Positions 9,347-17,492 of a stretch of 64,000 bases of DNA are shown piece by piece. The notes below the pieces were generated by a model. The model was not told where the DNA came from, ran no database searches, and worked only from the letters and a program-made list of their open reading frames with translations. The position numbers and the translations under genes are program-made. Source of the stretch: Rhizobium sp. BK376 (lineage in GTDB: Bacteria > Pseudomonadota > Alphaproteobacteria > Rhizobiales > Rhizobiaceae); the NCBI RefSeq assembly GCF_004341625.1, contig NZ_SLZG01000001.1, forward strand, positions 310,001 to 374,000. Reading direction: 5' to 3'. Position 1 is the stretch's first letter. Each line of letters opens with the position of its first letter.

Positions 9347-10545
9347 ACGTCAACGTATCGATCAAACGCCTCTCGCTGCTGCAAGTCCTGGAGCCGAGCG
9401 GTGGCGGATCCGGTCGCCATTTCCTCGATCTCTGCCGCGCCATGCAGCGCCGTGGCCATTCGGTAACCGCGATCTATTCGCCAGTCCGGGCCGAAGACGC
9501 GTTCGTTGAAGAACTGGAGGGAATGGGCCTCGACGGCGTGCTCCCCGTCATGATGCATCGCTCGCCCGGAATTGCTGATATTCCGGCCTGGTGGAACATC
9601 CGCCAGATCGTTTCGAAACACGGTCCCTTCGACCTGATCCATGGCCACAGTTCCAAGGCGGGTGCGCTCACGCGTCTGCGCCTGCCCGGGGTGCACACGC
9701 CGGTGATCTACACGCCTCACGCCTTCCGCACCATGGATCCGACACTGGGTTCCAAGGGTCGCATGATCTATGGCGGCATCGAGCGTTTCCTCGGCAACGC
9801 CCTCTCGGATCGTGTAATCTGCGTCTCGCGCGACGAATATGAGCATGCGCTGTCGATCGGCTTGCCTCAGGACAGATTGCGGGTTGTCGCAAACGGCGTC
9901 GCCTCGCCTCCTCCCGGTCAGCGCGCTGCTATCAGGTCTCGATACGGCATCGGCGACGACGCGCTACTGTTCGGCTTCGTTGGTCGACTGACTCAGCAGA
10001 AGGCGCCGGAGCGTCTGGTCAATGCCTTTGCCCGGATCGCGGCAAAGCTCCCGAACGCTCATCTGCTGATGATCGGCACCGGGGAGCTGGAGGCCGAGAT
10101 CGACGCACGCATCAAGGCACTCGGGCTCCAGGGTCGCGCACATCTAAACAGCAGCATTCCCGGCGCAGTCGCGATCGATGCCTTCGACGCGGTGGTGATG
10201 CCCAGCCGCTATGAGGCCATGTCCTATGTAATGCTGGAGGCAGCAGCAGGCGGCAAGCCGCTGGTGCTGACGAAGGTCGGCGGCGCCAGTATGGTGCTGG
10301 AGGACGGGCGGAACGGCCTGCTCGTCGCCAACAGCGATGATCCGGAGCCGCTTGCCGACGCGATGATGCGCCTGGCGGATCCTGATATCCTGCGCCGGTT
10401 CACGGTTGAGGCGCGGCGGCGGAAGGATCGCAATACGATTGCTGGTATGGCTGACGAAACCGAGGAAATCTATTTCGAATTGCTGGGTTATCGCTCGCCG
10501 GCCCTCTTGAGAATGGGTGAGACGGCGCTACAATTGCAGGCATGA
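9343..10545 (+). CDS. GT4 family glycosyltransferase (second in locus)
   Basis: This 400-residue GT-B enzyme has an N-terminal acceptor domain starting KRLSLLQVLEPSGGGSGRHF and a C-terminal nucleotide-sugar domain with GFVGRLTQQKAPERL and the E-x7-E pair in EAMSYVMLE. It likely builds the repeat unit of the surface polysaccharide. The ATG at 9343 overlaps the TGA of the polymerase gene (ATGA), and its own stop overlaps the next gene the same way, a sign of translational coupling. A longer frame from 9169 is only a shadow of the polymerase gene. Confidence 0.87.
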   Translation: MNVNVSIKRLSLLQVLEPSGGGSGRHFLDLCRAMQRRGHSVTAIYSPVRAEDAFVEELEGMGLDGVLPVMMHRSPGIADIPAWWNIRQIVSKHGPFDLIHGHSSKAGALTRLRLPGVHTPVIYTPHAFRTMDPTLGSKGRMIYGGIERFLGNALSDRVICVSRDEYEHALSIGLPQDRLRVVANGVASPPPGQRAAIRSRYGIGDDALLFGFVGRLTQQKAPERLVNAFARIAAKLPNAHLLMIGTGELEAEIDARIKALGLQGRAHLNSSIPGAVAIDAFDAVVMPSRYEAMSYVMLEAAAGGKPLVLTKVGGASMVLEDGRNGLLVANSDDPEPLADAMMRLADPDILRRFTVEARRRKDRNTIAGMADETEEIYFELLGYRSPALLRMGETALQLQA

Positions 10546-10832
10546 TCACCTCTGCACAACTCCGCGGCGCCCGCGCCATGATCGGGCTTTCCATAGAAGA
10601 ACTCGCAGCCGACAGCCGGCTGTCCGTCGCCTCCATCGAAGCCCTTGAAGCGGATGTCGGATCTGCCGAGCATCACATGCTTGCGGCGGTACGCGCAGCA
10701 CTGGAGGCGCGAGGCATCCTGTTCCTGGCGAGCGGCAGCCAGGGGGTCGGTGGACCCGGCGTGCGGCTGAAATCCTGGGATGAAGAAGAAGGCATTAGGC
10801 CGGAAAACCTGAACGCCACGAACGACGACTAA
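10542..10832 (+). CDS. Small XRE-type helix-turn-helix protein
   Basis: This 96-residue protein has one Cro/C1-type helix-turn-helix at about residues 6-60 (LRGARAMIGLSIEELA, then SVASIEALE). The tail resembles short rhizobial XRE proteins in which a conserved FLASGSQGVGGPGVRL segment follows the DNA-binding domain. It overlaps the upstream glycosyltransferase stop (ATGA), so it is translated from the polysaccharide message. It may regulate that locus, but the target is inferred from position only. Confidence 0.8.
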   Translation: MITSAQLRGARAMIGLSIEELAADSRLSVASIEALEADVGSAEHHMLAAVRAALEARGILFLASGSQGVGGPGVRLKSWDEEEGIRPENLNATNDD

Positions 10833-10854
10833 GGCGACTTACGAACGCTCTCAT

Positions 10855-10880
10855 GGAACCAGATTAGGATTTCGCGCGTT
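10855..10880 (+). promoter_or_regulatory. ECF sigma (EcfG-type) promoter candidate
   Basis: GGAAC at 10855-10859 is followed after exactly 17 bases by CGTT at 10877-10880. This fits the consensus I know for alphaproteobacterial general-stress sigma factors (GGAAC-N16/17-CGTT). The element ends 39 bases before the ATG of the small membrane protein at 10920. Sigma assignment is inferred from the motif alone. Confidence 0.62.
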
Positions 10881-10919
10881 TATGTTGTGAAATCATCGGT
10901 TTACATGGGGGTTCGAAAG

Positions 10920-11069
10920 ATGAATCGCAGCAATGGCCTGTATCTTATTATCGGCGCTTTGGTGGTCGTGGTCATCGGTCTTGGGACCTATATCTATCGC
11001 GAGCAGACCAAGCCCGAAGGCATCCAGATGAATATCGGCAAGAACGGCATCTCCGTCGAGCAGAATTGA
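10920..11069 (+). CDS. Small single-pass membrane protein
   Basis: This 49-residue protein has one hydrophobic helix at about 7-24 (LYLIIGALVVVVIGLGTY) followed by a short polar tail (KPEGIQMNIGKNGISVEQ). The start at 10920 is chosen because the upstream in-frame ATG or GTG codons would extend it into the promoter. Similar small proteins occur in rhizobia with no known function. An ECF-type promoter motif just upstream suggests stress induction. It converges on the esterase gene ending at 11088. Confidence 0.6.
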   Translation: MNRSNGLYLIIGALVVVVIGLGTYIYREQTKPEGIQMNIGKNGISVEQN

Positions 11070-11087
11070 CGACGAGACTGCTGGGTC

Positions 11088-12113
11088 TCAGCGCTGATCA
11101 AGCCGCCAGGAATGGACCATTGCTTCCGGCGCTGAGACAGGCGCCGGCAGCATGAAGCGCTCTGTCTCGTTTGAAGGGTTGCGGTTTGCGCGCGTTGCGC
11201 GGACCGGCAACCCGTGACCGAAATCATCGAGCGTCACCAGTTCCACAATCGTCCTGCCGCGGCTGTCCTGCCATCGCTTGCGGGTGGCGCCGTTGCGTCG
11301 GTCGTCTTTCGCCTGCGCCCAGTCCAGCCCATGCAATGCCAGCCATTGTGATAGCGAGGCTTCAGCATTGCCGATCGCCACGACCTGGTCGGCGGCTCCG
11401 TGCCAGATGGAAACGGCTGGAAAGTTTACGGCGTCAGGGGAGACATGGTGCACGAACTGCGCCCATTCATCAGGCGTATGCTGCACCGGATTTTGCATGA
11501 CATGCAGGGCAGACATCGCGTCCCGCGCGGAACCGAAGGGTAGACCGGCAACGATCGTTCCGGCGCCAAAGAGATCGGGATAGGTGGCAAGCAAGGCGGC
11601 CGCCATGGCGCCGCCAGCGGAGAGGCCCATGACGAATACACGATCAGCATCGATCGAATGGCGCTCGGACGCAAAAGCGATCATCTCCCTGATCGATCCC
11701 AATTCGCCACGGTCGCGTGTGACCTGGCTCGGCCGGAACCAGTTGAAGCATAGGTTGGAATTGTTGGAGGGCTTCTGCTCCGGATAGAGCACCGCAAAAC
11801 CGTGCTGCCGCGCCAGTGCGGTCCAGCCGCTCGCCTGATCGAAATCCGCAGCGTTCTGCATGCAGCCGTGGAGAACGACGACCAGTGGCATGGCTTTGCC
11901 GGCCGGCCTCGGCGGCACATATTCCAACATCCTGAGATTGCCGGGATTGCGACCGAAGCCTGTTACCTCGACGAGACGCCGCGCCGGGGATCCTTGCCCG
12001 CGATCGGGCTGATCGGACCCAAAGGGAGATTCCAGTCCGGACAATATCTGTTGTTGAAAAGCAAAGGGGTCGGCGAGCAGACGGCTGAGCCGTGTGGGAA
12101 ATTTCAGACGCAT
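11088..12113 (-). CDS. PHB depolymerase family esterase
   Basis: This 341-residue alpha/beta hydrolase matches the esterase/PHB depolymerase family (LpqC/PhaZ-like). It has an oxyanion-hole motif VVLHGCMQ (about 78-85), a lipase box GLSAGGAM holding the nucleophilic Ser (about 163-170), an acid-bearing segment (GAADQVV) and a late His in DDFGHGLPV. It would cut ester bonds in short-chain polyhydroxyalkanoate or similar esters. No secretion signal is evident at the N-terminus (MRLKFPTRLSRLLADPF), so a cytoplasmic location is plausible, although the family is often annotated as extracellular. It stands alone, with no obvious operon partner. Confidence 0.8.
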   Translation of the reverse strand: MRLKFPTRLSRLLADPFAFQQQILSGLESPFGSDQPDRGQGSPARRLVEVTGFGRNPGNLRMLEYVPPRPAGKAMPLVVVLHGCMQNAADFDQASGWTALARQHGFAVLYPEQKPSNNSNLCFNWFRPSQVTRDRGELGSIREMIAFASERHSIDADRVFVMGLSAGGAMAAALLATYPDLFGAGTIVAGLPFGSARDAMSALHVMQNPVQHTPDEWAQFVHHVSPDAVNFPAVSIWHGAADQVVAIGNAEASLSQWLALHGLDWAQAKDDRRNGATRKRWQDSRGRTIVELVTLDDFGHGLPVRATRANRNPSNETERFMLPAPVSAPEAMVHSWRLDQR

Positions 12114-12276
12114 TCGGAACCTTTCCGGTTCGATCAGGAACCGTCACTTTTGCCGCCACCGCAATGCGATAATATTTGTGCACCGCAGCAATAATAGGGC
12201 AAAAGTTGCTTCCGGATAGGCCTAAAATGCCAAGCCGTCGAAAATCATCCAAAAGATGGAATTGATCGGTGGGGAA

Positions 12277-12489
12277 TCAGAGATAGGCCTTGGCAAGGGC
12301 CAGCAGCTTTGCGTCTTCCTTGACGCCATGGCGATAGAGCTGAATGATCACTGCGCCGAGCCGTTCGGCTTCAGGACCCTTTCGGGCGATGCCCCGCTCC
12401 TTGCATGCCGCCGCCAGCACGCCGTCGAGCACGTCAAGATCGTCCGAAAACAACGGCAAATCCTGCGGATGAATGGAAGATTTCAACAT
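12277..12489 (-). CDS. Small conserved hypothetical protein
   Basis: This 70-residue acidic, helical protein contains a run DVLDGVLAAACKERGIA, then EAERLGAVIIQLYRHGV and EDAKLLALAKAYL. The pattern of a cysteine-containing helix followed by an amphipathic helix recurs in small rhizobial proteins of unknown role. No catalytic motif is seen. It stands alone in a sparse region, 163 bases upstream of the esterase start on the same strand. Confidence 0.55.
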   Translation of the reverse strand: MLKSSIHPQDLPLFSDDLDVLDGVLAAACKERGIARKGPEAERLGAVIIQLYRHGVKEDAKLLALAKAYL

Positions 12490-12887
12490 CTACGCCGCCA
12501 CTTCTTGCCAAAAATTAGATGAGACTGGGTTATCGCCAGCCCCCTCTTTTAGCCGCCGATGAAATGAGTATGCTCTCCGACCTTACCCTTGGCAAGAAAG
12601 CTTTTCGTGATTGGAACAAATAGAGCGGCGATGCGTTTCATGACTTTATTTGCGCTGTTTCCGAGAGCAAGTGAGGGAAGCGGCAAGGTCTTCACAGGTA
12701 AGCCAAAATCGGGTTTGCGCCTTACGATCCGATCTCGATCCTGGCGCATTCAAGGCGCCTGCCATGGGACCACTTTTCTGGCACTCCGGCAGCGCGGTTT
12801 TACTCATTCGGCTGCCATCTGCGGATTGCTGATGGACATGGTGGGCATCGTGGACGCCGAAAAGGCGTCCACGGGAGGAAAATCGAT
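12490..12887. other. Intergenic stretch with a strong hairpin, no supported gene
   Basis: Open frames on both strands here lack a credible start and recognisable motifs, so I call no gene. The one clear structure is a perfect 10-base inverted repeat at 12849-12873, described separately. Confidence 0.5.
12849..12873 (-). terminator. Hairpin after the epimerase-like gene
   Basis: The arms cgtggacgcc (12849-12858) and ggcgtccacg (12864-12873) pair perfectly around a 5-base loop, 14 bases past the stop of the minus-strand gene ending at 12888. A U-tract does not follow the stem, so it may be a weak or factor-assisted terminator or an RNA-stabilising hairpin. Confidence 0.5.
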
Positions 12888-13778
12888 CTATCGGGGCATC
12901 TCGCTGCGGATCCATTCCGTGATCGAGGTTGTCTTCGGCTTCCATCCCAGATCCCTGGTCGCGATATGGCCCCTGACGCGGCTGTTGGAGCCCAGTCCGA
13001 ACACGGCCATTTCACGTCCCCAGGTGGCAATAGCCTCGTCCGCTGACATGGATCCCGCTTCGCCCAGTTCAAGACGGTCGGCGACGGCACGCACGACATT
13101 GCCGAGTTCTTCCTCACCGCTTTCGACATAGAGGAAAGTGCCGGGCTTCGCGCTATCAAGGGCAAGCAGGTATAGATCTACGACATCGGCGATATGGACG
13201 TTGGACCAGCGGTTGAGGCCGCGTCCGATGTAGCGTGCCTTTCCTGTCTCGCGCGCGTTACGGGCGAGGCGCGGAACCTGGACGCTCTCGGCCGGAGTGC
13301 CGAGCGTGTTGCCGTAGATCATTGTGTTGCAGAGAACCACGGAGCGGACGCCGGACGCGCCGAGCACGAGCTGGTCGATCGCTACGCGGGCGACCTTGTC
13401 CGGCTCCGGCTCGATCTTGGCGTCTTCGTCATAGATGCTGTCCGAGGGCTCGCCCATGGCTTCGTCACCGACAATGCTGCTGCCGCTCGTATGAAGGAAC
13501 GCCTTGCCGCTTCCCTCGATCCCCCTAAGGATGGCTTCGACCGCGCCGCGATGATCGCTGCTTGCGGTATTGATCACAGCGTCCGCCGCGCGGGCCTCTT
13601 CGGTGAGGAGCGAGGTGTCATCAAGGGTTCCGATCACGGGTTCGATGCCCGTGCGCACCACATCGGCCGCCTTTGCCTGATCGCGGACGAGGCCGCGAAC
13701 GGTATGCCCCTTGGCGACGAGGGCAGCGCCGACCGAACCACCGATATAGCCGCTGGCGCCTGTGAGGAAGATTTTCAT
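12888..13778 (-). CDS. NAD(P)-dependent epimerase/dehydratase family protein
   Basis: This 296-residue protein has an extended-SDR Rossmann fold. It opens with MKIFLTGASGYIGGSV, which holds the nucleotide-binding TGxxGxxG motif. After HTSGSSIVGD the expected YxxxK catalytic pair is not clear; the aligned region reads VARVAIDQLVL, so the protein may be an atypical SDR such as an NAD-binding sensor. The ATG at 13778 sits directly before the Rossmann strand; an upstream frame adds 11 residues. It is divergent from a LysR regulator with a candidate operator between them, so it is probably that regulator's target. Confidence 0.75.
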   Translation of the reverse strand: MKIFLTGASGYIGGSVGAALVAKGHTVRGLVRDQAKAADVVRTGIEPVIGTLDDTSLLTEEARAADAVINTASSDHRGAVEAILRGIEGSGKAFLHTSGSSIVGDEAMGEPSDSIYDEDAKIEPEPDKVARVAIDQLVLGASGVRSVVLCNTMIYGNTLGTPAESVQVPRLARNARETGKARYIGRGLNRWSNVHIADVVDLYLLALDSAKPGTFLYVESGEEELGNVVRAVADRLELGEAGSMSADEAIATWGREMAVFGLGSNSRVRGHIATRDLGWKPKTTSITEWIRSEMPR

Positions 13779-13830
13779 GTTCGAATTCCTTTCCGGGATG
13801 TTTGTCCTCATTCCAGATAGACATGTCGGG

Positions 13831-13851
13831 CTGCGATTATTATATCCGCAG
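13831..13851 (+). promoter_or_regulatory. Candidate LysR-type operator
   Basis: The arms ctgcg (13831-13835) and cgcag (13847-13851) form an inverted repeat around an 11-base AT-rich centre, the classical spacing of LysR-family boxes. It lies in the 104-base gap between the divergent epimerase-like gene and the LysR gene, where such a regulator would bind. Confidence 0.55.
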
Positions 13852-13882
13852 GGAGAACACTTATTGTGAACTGCAGGACATA

Positions 13883-14794
13883 ATGTCGAAGCTGGTCATG
13901 GAGCGCCTCGGCGAAATGGAGGTCTTCGTCCGCGTCGTGTACGAAGGCGGTTTCTCGAAGGCCGCGAGAAGTCTGGACCTGACCCCGTCAGCCGTCAGCA
14001 AGCTGATTGCGCGACTGGAGGAGAGGCTTGGCGCGCGTCTGCTGGTACGCACCACCCGCAGCCTGACACTCACCGACGAAGGCCGGGCGTTTTTCGAGGC
14101 AAGCGGCCGAATCCTTCAGGAGGTCAGCGACGCGGAAGATGCCGCCGCCTCCGGTTCGGTTCGTGGCAGACTGAGGATCACGTCCTCGCTGACGTTCGGC
14201 AACATGTTCGTGGTCCCTCACCTCGATGATTTTCTCGCTCGCAATCCGGACCTTGCCGTGGAGCTCGCCTTCACCGACGACCTCGTCAGCCTGCTTGCCC
14301 AGCAGGCAGATGTCGCGATCCGCATCGGGCCGCTCTCCGACAGTTCGCTGACCGCCCGCAAGATCGGCGACGTTCGCCGCGTGGTTTGCGCGTCGCCGAA
14401 CTATCTCGACAAACATGGGGTGCCCGCCGTTCCGGCCGACCTTGAACCCCACCAATGCATGAGCTTCACGTTCAGGACACCCAAGGACCGGTGGCCTTTT
14501 CTGATCGAAGGAAACGTCGTGGAACAGTTGACGCCCGGCAGCATCGAGGTCAACAACGGCGAGACGATGCGCCACCTCCTGCTTGCCGGCGCCGGCATCG
14601 CCCGGGTCGGCCGTTTCATCGTCGCGAATGATATCGAGGCCGGCCGGGTCGTGCCTCTTCTTGAGGATTTCAATCCCGGCGACGTGGAGACGATCCATGC
14701 CGTCTATGTCGGCGCCGGCCCCCTGCCACGCCGCGTCCGGGCCTTTATCGACTTTCTCATGGAGGTTATCCCGCCCCGGCTCGCCGTTCTATGA
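13883..14794 (+). CDS. LysR-family transcriptional regulator
   Basis: This 303-residue regulator has an N-terminal winged helix (MEVFVRVVYEGGFSKAAR, then TPSAVSKLIARLEERLGARLL) and a periplasmic-binding-protein-like effector domain from about residue 95. It belongs to the common AaeR/DsdC-like branch in which the second domain begins RGRLRITSSLTFG. The ATG at 13883 gives a normal N-terminus; ATG 13898 is also possible and the upstream frame is not credible. It is divergent from the epimerase-like gene and probably controls it. The effector is unknown. Confidence 0.85.
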   Translation: MSKLVMERLGEMEVFVRVVYEGGFSKAARSLDLTPSAVSKLIARLEERLGARLLVRTTRSLTLTDEGRAFFEASGRILQEVSDAEDAAASGSVRGRLRITSSLTFGNMFVVPHLDDFLARNPDLAVELAFTDDLVSLLAQQADVAIRIGPLSDSSLTARKIGDVRRVVCASPNYLDKHGVPAVPADLEPHQCMSFTFRTPKDRWPFLIEGNVVEQLTPGSIEVNNGETMRHLLLAGAGIARVGRFIVANDIEAGRVVPLLEDFNPGDVETIHAVYVGAGPLPRRVRAFIDFLMEVIPPRLAVL

Positions 14795-14806
14795 ACGGGT
14801 AACCAG

Positions 14807-14823
14807 GGCGGTGCAGCACCGCC
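14807..14823. terminator. Small hairpin between convergent genes
   Basis: The arms ggcggt (14807-14812) and accgcc (14818-14823) flank a 5-base loop between the stops of the LysR gene and the epoxide hydrolase gene. No T-run follows on either strand, so it is a weak bidirectional terminator candidate. Confidence 0.4.
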
Positions 14824-14834
14824 ATGCCGTGGCT

Positions 14835-16130
14835 CTAGGTTCGCAGGGACCGGAAGGATTCGCGCAATTCCTCGGTGAAGACGGTGGGCTGCTCCCAGGC
14901 AGCGAAATGTCCGCCCTTCTGAGGCCTATTGTAATGGATGAGCTTTGGATAGGCTTTTTCCGCCCAGCTCTGCGGCGCCTGATAGATCTCGTCGGGGAAT
15001 GCGCTGACAGCCACGGGTATCTTGATACCCCTCGGGTCGAAGAAGCCGCCTGACGGAAAATGCGCGTTGTCCCAGTAAAGGCGGGCGGAGGAGATCGCCG
15101 TATTCGTCAGCCAATAGAGTGTCACATTGTCGAGGATATCGTCGCGTGTCAGCCCTTCGGGCTTACCGTCGAAGACGCGAGCAATCATGTCGTAGCTGCG
15201 GATGTCATGGTCGAGCATCCACGCTGCAAGGCCGATCGGAGAATCCACAATCCCGTAAAGGGTTTGCGGCCGATTGTTCATCTCGATCGCATAGCCGAGA
15301 CCATTCTTGTAGAAATCGTCAAGTTGCTCATAGGCGTGCTTTTCGTCGGGCGAAAGATCCGCCGGCGCCGGCGCGCCCGATGCGAGTGCCTTGGCGATGT
15401 CGGCTGGGACGGTGGCGGCCATGTTGGTGTGAATGCCCAGCAATCCCGGCGGTTGCTGCACGGCCATCAGCTCGGAGATGGCATTGCCCCAGTCTCCGCC
15501 CTGGGCGACATATTTGGTGTAGCCGAGGCGGTCCATCAGTACGGCCCAGGCCTTCGCAATACGCGGCGGATTCCAGCCCGGTTCGGTCGGCTTGCCGGAG
15601 AAACCATAGCCGGGGATCGACGGAACCACGACGTGGAAGGCATCCGACGCAGTGCCCCCGTGAGCCGTCGGATCCGTCAGGGGAGCGATGATCTTCATCT
15701 GCTCGATGATCGAGCCCGGCCACCCATGCGTGATGATGATGGGCAGCGCATTTTCCTGTTTCGACTTCACATGGATGAAGTGAATCTCCACGCCGTCGAT
15801 TTCGGTTACGAATTGCGGAAGGGCGTTCAGCCGCGCTTCGACCTTGCGCCAGTCATAGTTCTTGGCCCAATAGTCGGCGAGCTTTTTGATCGTGGCAAGC
15901 TGCACCCCTTGGGTATGGTCGTTCACCGTTTCCTTGTCCGGCCAGCGGGTCGCTACGACACGCTGATGCAGATCCTTGAGTTCTTTGTCGGTCGCGGAGA
16001 AATGAAAGGGCTTGATGGAGGCGCTATCATTGGTGGCGGCAAATGCTGCCGGCACGAGACCCGCGGCGCTGGCGGCGGCGGCAGTGGCAAGTATGCTGCG
16101 CCGGGTGACCGGCGATGATAGGGCCGACAT
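14835..16130 (-). CDS. Tat-exported epoxide hydrolase
   Basis: This 431-residue protein starts with a twin-arginine signal (TRRSILA) and an Ala-rich hydrophobic core ending near AFA at 31. An epoxide-hydrolase N-terminal domain follows (PFHFSATDKELKDLHQRV), then an alpha/beta hydrolase with HGWPGS (oxyanion hole), the nucleophile Asp in GGDWGN and a catalytic His in KGGHFAAWEQP. It should hydrolyse epoxides to diols in the periplasm. Both Tyr donors cannot be assigned by eye. It converges with the LysR gene. The natural substrate is unknown; juvenile-hormone-type hydrolases share this architecture. Confidence 0.85.
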   Translation of the reverse strand: MSALSSPVTRRSILATAAAASAAGLVPAAFAATNDSASIKPFHFSATDKELKDLHQRVVATRWPDKETVNDHTQGVQLATIKKLADYWAKNYDWRKVEARLNALPQFVTEIDGVEIHFIHVKSKQENALPIIITHGWPGSIIEQMKIIAPLTDPTAHGGTASDAFHVVVPSIPGYGFSGKPTEPGWNPPRIAKAWAVLMDRLGYTKYVAQGGDWGNAISELMAVQQPPGLLGIHTNMAATVPADIAKALASGAPAPADLSPDEKHAYEQLDDFYKNGLGYAIEMNNRPQTLYGIVDSPIGLAAWMLDHDIRSYDMIARVFDGKPEGLTRDDILDNVTLYWLTNTAISSARLYWDNAHFPSGGFFDPRGIKIPVAVSAFPDEIYQAPQSWAEKAYPKLIHYNRPQKGGHFAAWEQPTVFTEELRESFRSLRT

Positions 16131-16766
16131 GGCTTCCTCCTATGCGTTGGTGTTGATCTACGCGGCTTGAGGGTCGTCACTTAAATCGGGCTGCATTCAA
16201 TAGCTTTGGATCGGCTTGGACCGGTACACCGGCGCTCTGAAGATCAGTCGCTCGTAGTCCGCGAGCATTGCCGGCTGCGGGGTCAGGATGGCCAATTCAG
16301 GACGGCTATTCTATTGTACCATGGTGTCGCCGATGGCCCAGCATTTGCGGGCACGGGTAACCTTGGGTTTGATGGCGTTCGCAGCCACGCCACCCGTCCA
16401 CATTGATATGCTGAGTTTCCTCGATCAAGCGGGCCGAAGGGTCGCTTGATCGGTGCTAACTGTCAAGCAGCAACCACAGCCTTGCCGAGAGCGACCAGAG
16501 CAGTCTCGTAGAGCGTTCGGTCTCTCCAAAGATTTATTGTACCTCGGTTCCGGCCTTTGTTGTTGCCATCCGAACCAACATCCGCCGACACCTTGGTGCA
16601 ATAGTCGTCCCCTCAATTTCGCGCGATGATCCACTCAGTCGACGGGCGACGAAGTCACCGGGCGGTCGACACAAATGCAGATCGGCAGTGAATTCGAGGT
16701 GATCTCCCCTGGATGACCGCCACGCGAACGGCTGCCGTTTTCGCATCCAGAGACACGGAGGCAGGA
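16131..16766. other. Decayed intergenic region with gene fragments
   Basis: These 636 bases hold no intact gene. On the minus strand one stop-free run ends at about 16198 and contains LAILTPQPAMLADYERLIF. A second run (16463-16612) contains KVSADVGSDGNNKGRNRG and ends LVALGKAVVAA before its stop. Neither has a start codon with a ribosome binding site, and the upstream frame is broken by a stop at 16613-16615. They look like remnants of genes that I cannot name. Confidence 0.45.
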
Positions 16767-17492
16767 ATGGATTCGAACAAGACCATCTTGATCACCGGCG
16801 CATCCCAAGGCATCGGCGCCGGGCTCGTGAAGACGTTTCTCGACCGTGAATACAACGTCGTCGCGACGTCGCGGAACATCAGCGAGACCGCAAGATTCGA
16901 CCGATCGAGCCGGCTGGCGCTGGTCGATGGCGACATCGGCGACCCCACTACGGCGGAGAAGGTCGCCCGCACCGCCATTGAAAAGTTCGGATCGATCGAC
17001 GCGGTTGTGAACAATGCCGGGATCTTTTTCACGAAGCCGTTCCTAGACTACACGATCGAGGACTTCAGACGGCTTTCCTCGACCAATATCGAAGGTTTCA
17101 TCTATCTGACGAAGCACGCGATCCGACAGATGCTGCGCCAGAAATCCGGGGGAAGCATCGTCAGCATAACGGCATCGCTGGCCGATCATCCCATTGCCGG
17201 CATAACAGCCTCTGTCGCGATGATCACCAAGGGTGGCATCAACGCCATCACCAAAAATCTCGCCATGGAATTTGCGCGGGAGAAGATCCGGGTGAATGCC
17301 GTTGCGCCCGGCAGCGTCGAGACGCCGCTGCATGAGCGCAGTCCAAAGGACTTCCTCAGATCGCTATCGCCGATGGGCACGATTTCCAGTGTCCAGCAGA
17401 TCGCCAATGCGGTCGTCTATCTGACCGAGGCAGAGGATATTACCGGGGAGGTGCTGCACGTCGACAACGGCGCACATCTCGGCAAATGGTAG
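16767..17492 (+). CDS. SDR-family protein lacking the catalytic tyrosine
   Basis: This 241-residue classical SDR has the cofactor motif TGASQGIGAG, the NNAG strand motif and the RVNAVAPGSVETPLH loop. At the active site the Ser is present (SITASLAD) and Lys is present (ITKGG), but the tyrosine expected four residues before that Lys is an Ala (SVAMITKGG). Comparable tyrosine-less SDRs exist as a recognisable subgroup, so the enzyme may be non-catalytic or use another acid. The start at 16767 follows a cggaggcagg ribosome binding site. It overlaps the RidA gene by 7 bases. Confidence 0.8.
   Translation: MDSNKTILITGASQGIGAGLVKTFLDREYNVVATSRNISETARFDRSSRLALVDGDIGDPTTAEKVARTAIEKFGSIDAVVNNAGIFFTKPFLDYTIEDFRRLSSTNIEGFIYLTKHAIRQMLRQKSGGSIVSITASLADHPIAGITASVAMITKGGINAITKNLAMEFAREKIRVNAVAPGSVETPLHERSPKDFLRSLSPMGTISSVQQIANAVVYLTEAEDITGEVLHVDNGAHLGKW

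Noticed and set aside
12589..13131. 180-codon plus-strand frame
   Set aside because: No recognised motif, and its second half is antisense to the epimerase-like gene.
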